Of a stretch of DNA of 5,032 nt, positions 1 through 5,032 are shown piece after piece (the stretch's first letter is position 1; every line of letters starts with the position of its first letter). The stretch is from an uncultured Alphaproteobacteria bacterium (GTDB lineage Bacteria > Pseudomonadota > Alphaproteobacteria > TMED127): positions 1 through 5,032 of the forward strand of contig CACFLM010000039.1 in assembly GCA_902567145.1 (NCBI GenBank), written 5' to 3'. The notes beneath the pieces are model-generated. The model was not told where the DNA came from and did no database searches. It was given only the letters and a program-made list of their open reading frames with translations. Position numbers and translations under genes: made by a program.

Positions 1-564
1 ATTAATATATCATATGAAGATACATCTATTAATGGCCTCAGGCTGAGTTTGATGCTTGAAATTTTATATGCAACAGGAATTAGGGTAAGTGAATTAGTTA
101 GCTTAAAAATTGGAAATCTAGCTGACGATTTTTCATATATCATTATTTTAAATAAAGGAAGTAGAGAGAGGGTTGTCCCGTTGATTGTAAAAGCCCAGAA
201 GATATTAAACAAATATCTTAAAGCCTTAAAGTCCTTAAATATAAAAACTGGAAATAGTTACTTGTTTCCATCAAATTCTAAGTCAGGACATTTGACCAGA
301 ATAAGATTCTTCCAGATTTTACGGGATATTGGATCCAAAGCATCAATAGATAAAAATTATTTATCTCCACACAAGGTCAGACACTCATTTGCAACACATT
401 TACTAAATCGAGGTGTTGATTTAAGAATCATTCAAGAATCTTTAGGGCACAAAGATATTTCTACAACACAAATCTACACACATGTAAAAACAAAAAAATT
501 AAGAAAAATCTTGAGAGAAAAACATAGCTTGCAAAAAAATATGGACAAATTAATTAAAATTTAA
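1..564 (+). CDS. xerD: Tyrosine recombinase XerD, C-terminal catalytic part (5' end missing)
   Basis: This is a site-specific tyrosine recombinase that, with XerC, resolves chromosome dimers at dif near the terminus during division. The reading frame is open from base 1, so the gene runs in from the left; 187 residues are visible, most of the catalytic domain of a ~300-residue family. All six catalytic positions can be read: Arg in ATGIRVSEL (82-84), Lys in NKGSRER (154-156), His and Arg in SPHKVRH (370-372, 379-381), His in LGHKDIS (448-450) and the nucleophile Tyr in TTQIYTH (475-477). The N-terminal core-binding domain is off the window. XerD is preferred over XerC because of the HLLNRGVDLR stretch, the closing KH tail that resembles the XerD HP tail, and proximity to accA, a frequent alphaproteobacterial arrangement; XerC is not fully excluded. 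A TTG at 49 is internal and not the start. Nothing nearby suggests a phage or integron integrase. Confidence 0.88.
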   Translation: MNISYEDTSINGLRLSLMLEILYATGIRVSELVSLKIGNLADDFSYIIILNKGSRERVVPLIVKAQKILNKYLKALKSLNIKTGNSYLFPSNSKSGHLTRIRFFQILRDIGSKASIDKNYLSPHKVRHSFATHLLNRGVDLRIIQESLGHKDISTTQIYTHVKTKKLRKILREKHSLQKNMDKLIKI

Positions 565-565
565 G

Positions 566-592
566 TTGTGTTTACTAATTTATTTAGATAAT
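566..592 (+). promoter_or_regulatory. Possible weak sigma-70-like promoter for mcl1-accA
   Basis: In the 65-base spacer after xerD, TTGTGT (566-571) and GATAAT (587-592) are 15 bases apart and lie 38 bases before the lyase start. The spacing is shorter than the 17-base optimum. The spacer is so AT-rich that a -10-like hexamer is expected by chance, so this is only a candidate. Read-through from xerD is an equally good explanation for expression. Confidence 0.2.
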
Positions 593-597
593 AAATT
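577..597. repeat. Perfect 8-bp AT-only inverted repeat in the xerD-mcl1 spacer
   Basis: AATTTATT (577-584) and AATAAATT (590-597) are exact reverse complements around a 5-base loop, 12 bases after the xerD stop. It overlaps the candidate -10 hexamer. It could be an operator or a weak AT-only hairpin. It has no G-C pair and no T run directly after it, so it is a poor intrinsic terminator, and a dyad of this length may arise by chance in such biased sequence. Confidence 0.2.
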
Positions 598-620
598 TAC
601 ATTGTAATATTTAAAAATAA

Positions 621-626
621 GAGGAA
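621..626 (+). promoter_or_regulatory. Ribosome binding site of mcl1
   Basis: GAGGAA ends three bases before the ATG at 630, placing the AGG core 5 to 6 bases from the start. It is the only clear Shine-Dalgarno sequence in the spacer and fixes the lyase start. Confidence 0.6.
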
Positions 627-629
627 ATT

Positions 630-1607
630 ATGAGTTTTAAAATTATAGACCAAGCCCCACCAAGGCTTAATAGAAGTGAATTAGCTGTTCCAGGAAGCAA
701 CCCAGCCCTTTTCGAGAAGGCTGCTAAGAGCAAGGTTGATGTTATTTTTTTAGATTTAGAAGATGCCGTTGCACCAGATGAAAAAGAACAAGCGAGAAAA
801 AATATTATTGAGGCTCTTAACGACCTTGATTGGAATGGTAAGACACTTTCAGTAAGAATTAATGGTCTTGATACACACTTTATGTACAGAGATGTAGTAG
901 ATTTGATAGAGAAAGCTCCTGGAAAGTTAGATTTAATAATGATTCCAAAGGTAGGGACAATCTCAGATGTTTATGCTGTTGATATGTTATGTACCCAAGT
1001 TGAGGACTCCATGGGTTTAGAAAAGAGAATTGGGTTTGAATTGATAATTGAAACTGCTCTTGGTATGCAGAATGTCAATGAAATTGCTTCTTACAATAGA
1101 AGGTTGGAGTCTCTTCATTTTGGTGTGGCAGATTACGCTGCGTCTACAAAAGCTAAAACTACAGTTATTGGAGGTCCAAATCCTAACTATCATGTCCTAA
1201 CAGATATTGACGGAGATAAGCCTAGAGAAAAACATTGGGGTGATATGTGGCATCACGCTGTTTCCAAAATGGTAATTGCAGCGAGAGCTAATGGACTTAG
1301 ACCCATTGATGGACCATTTGGAGACTTTAACGATCCAGATGGTTATATAGCTCAAGCCAATAGATCAGCAACTTTAGGCTGTGAAGGCAAATGGGCAATT
1401 CACCCTAGCCAAATAGACTTAGCTAATCAAGTTATGAGTCCATCTGAGAAAGAGGTGAATCAAGCAAAAAGAATTTTAGAGGCAATGGAAACCGCTAAAA
1501 AAGAAGGTAAAGGTGCAGTATCATTAGATGGAAGATTAATTGATATAGCCTCAATTCGTCAAGCAGAAGTTCTAGTTCAAAAAGCTAAACTTATTGAGGG
1601 AAACTAA
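630..1607 (+). CDS. mcl1: L-malyl-CoA / beta-methylmalyl-CoA lyase (CitE-like CoA ester lyase)
   Basis: This is a cytoplasmic Mg2+-dependent lyase that reversibly splits L-malyl-CoA into acetyl-CoA and glyoxylate. Rhodobacter-type homologues also act on beta-methylmalyl-CoA (propionyl-CoA plus glyoxylate). The 325 residues form a HpcH/HpaI-CitE TIM barrel of the usual length. Visible landmarks are PGSNPALFEKA (21-31), LDLEDAVAPDEK (41-52), SVRINGLDT with Arg76, IMIPKVG (103-109), FELIIETA with Glu141 and GVADYAAS with Asp168; Glu141 and Asp168 sit where the family binds Mg2+. KWAIHPSQ and the C-terminal GRLIDIASI lid, with Asp305 as the expected catalytic acid, complete the site. The Arg76, Glu141 and Asp168 numbers equal those I recall for Rhodobacter Mcl1, which favours Mcl1 over citrate lyase CitE. 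The start is fixed by the GAGGAA site. accA follows after 10 bases, pointing to one transcript. A short insertion near residues 193-202 is unlike Rhodobacter. Substrate preference cannot be read from sequence. Confidence 0.88.
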   Translation: MSFKIIDQAPPRLNRSELAVPGSNPALFEKAAKSKVDVIFLDLEDAVAPDEKEQARKNIIEALNDLDWNGKTLSVRINGLDTHFMYRDVVDLIEKAPGKLDLIMIPKVGTISDVYAVDMLCTQVEDSMGLEKRIGFELIIETALGMQNVNEIASYNRRLESLHFGVADYAASTKAKTTVIGGPNPNYHVLTDIDGDKPREKHWGDMWHHAVSKMVIAARANGLRPIDGPFGDFNDPDGYIAQANRSATLGCEGKWAIHPSQIDLANQVMSPSEKEVNQAKRILEAMETAKKEGKGAVSLDGRLIDIASIRQAEVLVQKAKLIEGN

Positions 1608-1617
1608 AACTAGACAA

Positions 1618-2574
1618 ATGCAAAATTTTCTAGATTTTGAAAAACCTTTGCTTGAGATTAGATCAAAGATTGAAGAGTTAAGACATCTTAAGGATACTAG
1701 CGAGAATATTGCGAACGAACTAACTGTATTACAAGAGAAGTTTGACAAAACTTTAGATGAAATTTACGAAAACCTTACCCCAATCCAAAAAGTCAAAGTT
1801 TGCAGACATCAAGATAGACCAAAATTTGACGAAATTGTTAATAGAATTTTTGATAAATTTGAGGTTATATCTGGTGATAGATTATATTCGGATGACACAT
1901 CTATAAAAGGTGGATTGGCAAAAATAGATAATCAAAACTTTTTAGTTGTTGGCAACGACAAAGGAATAGATATAGATAGTAGAGTTAAAAATAATTTTGG
2001 TATGGCAAAACCCGAAGGATATAGAAAAGCTCAGAGACTCTTTAATCTTGCTAGTAAATTTAAACTTCCGATTGTAACATTCATTGATACTCCCGGAGCT
2101 TTTCCGGGTGTTGAAGCTGAAGATCGTGGACAATCAGAGGCAATAGCAACCTCAATAAAGTGTTCGATCAATATAGAAACTCCAATTTTTTCATTTATTA
2201 TCGGTGAAGGAGGCTCTGGTGGAGCTGTTGCACTTGCTACTGGAAATAGAGTTGTAATGCTTGAACACGCAATATATTCAGTTATTTCACCAGAAGGTTG
2301 TGCATCTATATTGTGGAGGTCGGCAAATGAATCGGAGAAGGCCGCTCAATCGCTTAAACTGACAGCACAAGATCTTTTTGATTTAGAAGTTATTGATGAA
2401 ATAATTAAGGAGCCGCGGGGTGGAGCCCATAGAGATGTTGCAGGTATATGTGCTCAAATCAAAGATTGTCTTTTAAGAGTAAGCGGAGAATTCATAGGGG
2501 TATCTTCAGATAAAATAATTAGTCAAAGAGAAGAGAAATATTTAGGTATTGGGAAAAAGTTTTTAATCAATTAG
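1618..2574 (+). CDS. accA: Acetyl-CoA carboxylase carboxyltransferase subunit alpha
   Basis: AccA pairs with AccD to form the carboxyltransferase that moves CO2 from carboxybiotin on AccB to acetyl-CoA, giving malonyl-CoA for fatty-acid synthesis in the cytoplasm. The ATG at 1618 gives 318 residues, against 319 in E. coli, and begins MQNFLDFEKPL, matching the family N-terminus NFLDFE. A helical N-terminal region (about 9-50) is followed by the crotonase-type core: NNFGMAKPEGYRKA (125-138), FIDTPGAFPG (155-164), GEGGSGGA (196-203, the glycine-rich oxyanion-hole turn) and YSVISPEGCASILW (220-233). EPRGGAHR lies near the end. An in-frame TTG at 1594 would add eight residues and overlap mcl1, but family alignment argues against it. 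The nearest GAGG (1596-1599) is about 18 bases upstream, so initiation may rely on coupling to mcl1 termination. AccD, AccB and AccC are not in the window. Propionyl-CoA carboxylase is unlikely, because the separate alpha-subunit layout is typical AccA. Confidence 0.97.
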   Translation: MQNFLDFEKPLLEIRSKIEELRHLKDTSENIANELTVLQEKFDKTLDEIYENLTPIQKVKVCRHQDRPKFDEIVNRIFDKFEVISGDRLYSDDTSIKGGLAKIDNQNFLVVGNDKGIDIDSRVKNNFGMAKPEGYRKAQRLFNLASKFKLPIVTFIDTPGAFPGVEAEDRGQSEAIATSIKCSINIETPIFSFIIGEGGSGGAVALATGNRVVMLEHAIYSVISPEGCASILWRSANESEKAAQSLKLTAQDLFDLEVIDEIIKEPRGGAHRDVAGICAQIKDCLLRVSGEFIGVSSDKIISQREEKYLGIGKKFLIN

Positions 2575-2581
2575 AAAAACT
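2554..2581 (-). terminator. Possible weak secA terminator inside the accA 3' end
   Basis: AGTTTTT (2558-2564) and AAAAACT (2575-2581) can form a 7-bp stem with a 10-base loop at the convergent junction. Read in the secA direction, the stem is followed by four Ts (complement of 2554-2557). The stem has a single G-C pair, so it would be weak. In the accA direction no T run follows. No stronger hairpin is visible near either stop codon. Confidence 0.2.
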
Positions 2582-5032
2582 AAAGTTTACCGCAGCACCG
2601 TTTATATTTTTTTCCTGTACGAGGACATATTGCATTTCTAGATATTTTTTTGTTTCCTAAATCTTCTAGGCATTCTTTCTCATTATCTCGTGAAACTTGT
2701 AATTCAGATCTTTCAGTTGCTGGAGCTTCAGTTTTAATTTCAACAAAACTTAATATTTTTGTTATGTTAAATCTTATTTGCTCCATCATTTCTTCAAACA
2801 TTATGAAAGCTTCTTGTTTATATTCATTGAGAGGATCTTTTTGTCCGTATGCTCTTAAAGATATTCCTTGACGAAGATGGTCTAACGAAAGAAGGTGCTC
2901 TTTCCAACATTTATCAATCATCTGTAGTAAAATTGATTTTTGTGCGTATGCAAAAAGCTCATCAGAATATTTTGTTTTCTTAAGATTAATATTTTTATCT
3001 GAGAGTTTTATAATTTCATTTTTTATATCTTGTATTTGAGGGGAACCAGACAAAAGTTTATCAAAACCCATCGTAATATTAAGATTTTGTTTGCAATAAT
3101 CTATAATCTTATTTTTTTTCTCTGAACTTAACTCATTTATATCTGAAATCTCTTTATCAACTAAATCATCGACATATGAATCCCTCATATCAAAAACAAG
3201 ATTATCAATATCTGTATCGTTTATTATTTCTCTTCTTTGTTCATAAATTATTTTCCTTTGTTCATTCATGACATCATCAAACCTCAAGAGGCTTTTTCTA
3301 ATTTCAAAGTTTCTTGCTTCAACTTTTTTTTGAGCTCTTTCTAATGCCTTAGTAATCCAAGGATGTTGAATACTTTCTCCATCTGAAAGTCCAAGTGTTT
3401 TTAGAACTGAATCTAATTTTTCAGAACCAAATATTCTCATTAAATCATCTTCTAAAGACAGAAAAAACTTTGAGGAACCTGGATCACCTTGTCTTCCAGA
3501 TCTTCCTCTTAATTGATTATCAATCCGTCTTGATTCATGTCTTTCAGTTCCAATTATATACAATCCCCCGGCATTCTTGGAAATTTCCATTTCCTTTTCG
3601 AGAGTATTTGATTCTTCAGCACCACCTAATTTGATATCAGTTCCTCTTCCTGCCATATTAGTGGCAATTGTTACAGTACCAGGTTTACCAGCGTGAGCTA
3701 TGATTTCAGCTTCTTTGAGATGATTTTTTGCATTTAGAACTTGATGTTTAATACCCCTTTTTTTTAAGATATCTGATAATGATTCTGACTTTTCAATTGA
3801 AACAGTTCCAACCAAACATGGTTGATTATTTTTAATGCATTCTTGAATTAAATTAACAATAGCATTATATTTTTCCTTTAAGGTTCTGTAAATTTCATCT
3901 TCGTGGTCAACTCTAATCATATTTTTATTAGTGGGTACCTCAACCACATCCAATTTATATATATCAAAAAACTCATCCGCCTCGGTTTTTGCAGTTCCTG
4001 TCATACCTGATAATTTTTTATATAATCTGAAGTAATTTTGATAAGTTATAGACGCTAGTGTTTGATTCTCAACTTGAACTTCTAAGTTTTCTTTTGCCTC
4101 TATTGCTTGATGAAGGCCCTCTGAAAACCTTCTTCCTTCCATTGCTCTTCCAGTAAATTCGTCAACAATTAATACTTTTTTATCTTGTACTAAATAGTCT
4201 TTATCTTTTTCAAATATATATCTGGCTTTTAATGATTGATTTGTATGGTGAAGAAGAGTAACATTATTTATATCATATAAACTTCCTTCAGTTAATAATT
4301 TTTGCTCCCTATATAAATTTTCTAACTTTTCAACTGAGTTATCATTAAGAACTACACTCTTTGATTTTTCATCTTTTTCATAGTCTTGAGAACTAAGTCT
4401 TGCTATTATTTTGTCTACTATCTTATACAAAACTGATGACTCTTCAGCCGATCCCGAGATTATCAGTGGTGTTCTTGCTTCATCAATTAATATTGAATCA
4501 ACTTCATCAATGATTGCATAGTTGAAACCACTCTGCACAATATGGTCTTTTGAAAACTTCATATTGTCTCTTAAGTAATCGAATCCAAATTCATTATTGG
4601 TTCCATAGGTGATATCTGATAAATATGCATCTTTTCTGGCAACATCATCCATACCGTTTAAAATATATCCAGTTTTAAGACCTAATTTTTCGTAAACAAC
4701 ACCCATCCATTGACTATCTCTTTTTGCTAAGTAATCATTAACGGTAATCACATGAACGGATTCATCTTTTAAAGAATTTAAGTAGGCTGCTAGTGTAGAA
4801 ACAAGCGTTTTTCCCTCACCAGTTTTCATTTCAGCGATCATCCCTTGATGCAAAACAATACCTCCTATTATTTGAACATCGTAGTGTCTTTGACCAAGTG
4901 ATCTCTTTGCTGCCTCTCTTACATTTGCGAAGGCATCTGGGATGATTTCTTCTAATCCTCTTCCTTTTTTTACTTGGTCTTTAAATTCAAGAGTCTTTTT
5001 AGCTATTTGATCATCTGAAAGCTTTTCATAAT
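2580..5032 (-). CDS. secA: Protein translocase ATPase SecA (N-terminal ~34 residues missing)
   Basis: SecA is the peripheral-membrane ATPase that drives preproteins through SecYEG. The frame is open to the right edge: 816 residues are visible, and motif positions sit 34 below E. coli numbering, so the full protein is about 850 residues. The TTG at 4851-4853 is internal; conserved SecA sequence continues upstream of it (IIPDAFANVREA, GQRHYDVQIIGG). Walker A TGEGKT lies at 4806-4823 and Walker B DEVDSILIDEARTPL starts at 4508. The preprotein cross-linking domain spans roughly visible residues 187-343, ending before SGMTGT (3993-4010). NBD2 carries MAGRGTDI (3633-3656) and the arginine-finger motif LRGRSGRQGDP (3480-3512). 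The helical scaffold has WKEHLLSLDHLRQG (from 2906 down). The tail is a short linker plus a zinc-binding-like end, RNAICPRTGKKYKRCCGKL, in which one canonical Cys is lost. The gene converges on accA with a 5-base gap. No upstream promoter is visible. Confidence 0.97.
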   Translation of the reverse strand, partial: YEKLSDDQIAKKTLEFKDQVKKGRGLEEIIPDAFANVREAAKRSLGQRHYDVQIIGGIVLHQGMIAEMKTGEGKTLVSTLAAYLNSLKDESVHVITVNDYLAKRDSQWMGVVYEKLGLKTGYILNGMDDVARKDAYLSDITYGTNNEFGFDYLRDNMKFSKDHIVQSGFNYAIIDEVDSILIDEARTPLIISGSAEESSVLYKIVDKIIARLSSQDYEKDEKSKSVVLNDNSVEKLENLYREQKLLTEGSLYDINNVTLLHHTNQSLKARYIFEKDKDYLVQDKKVLIVDEFTGRAMEGRRFSEGLHQAIEAKENLEVQVENQTLASITYQNYFRLYKKLSGMTGTAKTEADEFFDIYKLDVVEVPTNKNMIRVDHEDEIYRTLKEKYNAIVNLIQECIKNNQPCLVGTVSIEKSESLSDILKKRGIKHQVLNAKNHLKEAEIIAHAGKPGTVTIATNMAGRGTDIKLGGAEESNTLEKEMEISKNAGGLYIIGTERHESRRIDNQLRGRSGRQGDPGSSKFFLSLEDDLMRIFGSEKLDSVLKTLGLSDGESIQHPWITKALERAQKKVEARNFEIRKSLLRFDDVMNEQRKIIYEQRREIINDTDIDNLVFDMRDSYVDDLVDKEISDINELSSEKKNKIIDYCKQNLNITMGFDKLLSGSPQIQDIKNEIIKLSDKNINLKKTKYSDELFAYAQKSILLQMIDKCWKEHLLSLDHLRQGISLRAYGQKDPLNEYKQEAFIMFEEMMEQIRFNITKILSFVEIKTEAPATERSELQVSRDNEKECLEDLGNKKISRNAICPRTGKKYKRCCGKL

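Noticed and set aside
1..564. Tyrosine recombinase as a sign of a mobile element or integron
   Set aside because: The sequence follows housekeeping XerD through all catalytic motifs. There is no tRNA, direct repeat, cassette or phage gene nearby, and the neighbours are core genes.
630..1607. Citrate lyase beta subunit (CitE)
   Set aside because: No citC, citD or citF genes are adjacent, and the length (325 residues) and the motif spacing match malyl-CoA lyase rather than CitE of the citrate lyase complex.
1942..2133. 63-codon reverse-strand ORF inside accA
   Set aside because: It lies wholly within the strongly conserved AccA core on the other strand and its translation resembles no family; it is a shadow frame.
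2650..2871. 73-codon forward ORF antisense to secA
   Set aside because: It is opposite the conserved SecA scaffold and tail coding sequence, with no ribosome binding site or recognisable protein.
3395..3634. 79-codon forward ORF antisense to secA
   Set aside because: It is opposite the SecA NBD2 motifs. Its Leu/Phe-rich translation is what the complement of AT-rich coding sequence gives, not a credible membrane protein.
4851..4853. TTG as the secA start codon
   Set aside because: Conserved SecA residues continue for 59 more codons up to the window edge, so this Leu codon is internal.
1..5032. A previously undescribed system, RNA gene or CRISPR array
   Set aside because: Both strands are filled by four recognisable core genes. 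The spacers are 65, 10 and 5 bases, and no repeat array, tRNA fold or riboswitch-like element was seen.

Overview
The window is AT-rich (roughly a third G+C by eye) and almost fully coding. Its protein sequences look alphaproteobacterial. The malyl-CoA lyase follows the Rhodobacter Mcl1 type nearly residue for residue around the active site, and a xerD-accA neighbourhood is common in alphaproteobacteria. Low G+C, very short spacers and a methylmalyl/malyl-CoA lyase together suggest a streamlined marine lineage such as SAR11 (Pelagibacterales) or the HIMB59 type. That placement is inference, not proof. TGG is used for Trp and there is no sign of a non-standard code.

Layout, left to right. Positions 1-564 (+) hold the catalytic C-terminal part of a XerD-type tyrosine recombinase, cut by the left edge. 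A 65-base AT-rich spacer follows. Positions 630-1607 (+) encode a complete L-malyl-CoA / beta-methylmalyl-CoA lyase. Ten bases later, 1618-2574 (+) encodes a complete acetyl-CoA carboxylase carboxyltransferase alpha subunit (AccA). On the opposite strand, converging on accA with only 5 bases between the stop codons, is secA (2580-5032, -). It lacks only its first ~34 codons, which lie beyond the right edge.

The malyl-CoA lyase and AccA are very probably co-transcribed and meet at acetyl-CoA: the lyase releases or consumes acetyl-CoA (with glyoxylate), and AccA commits acetyl-CoA to fatty-acid synthesis as malonyl-CoA. XerD (chromosome dimer resolution) and SecA (protein-export motor) are unrelated housekeeping genes.

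I found no RNA gene, mobile element, CRISPR array or candidate new system. The most notable oddity is the C-terminal zinc-binding tail of SecA, which lacks one of the four usual metal ligands and is one residue shorter than the standard motif. No gene-free stretch exceeds 65 bases.
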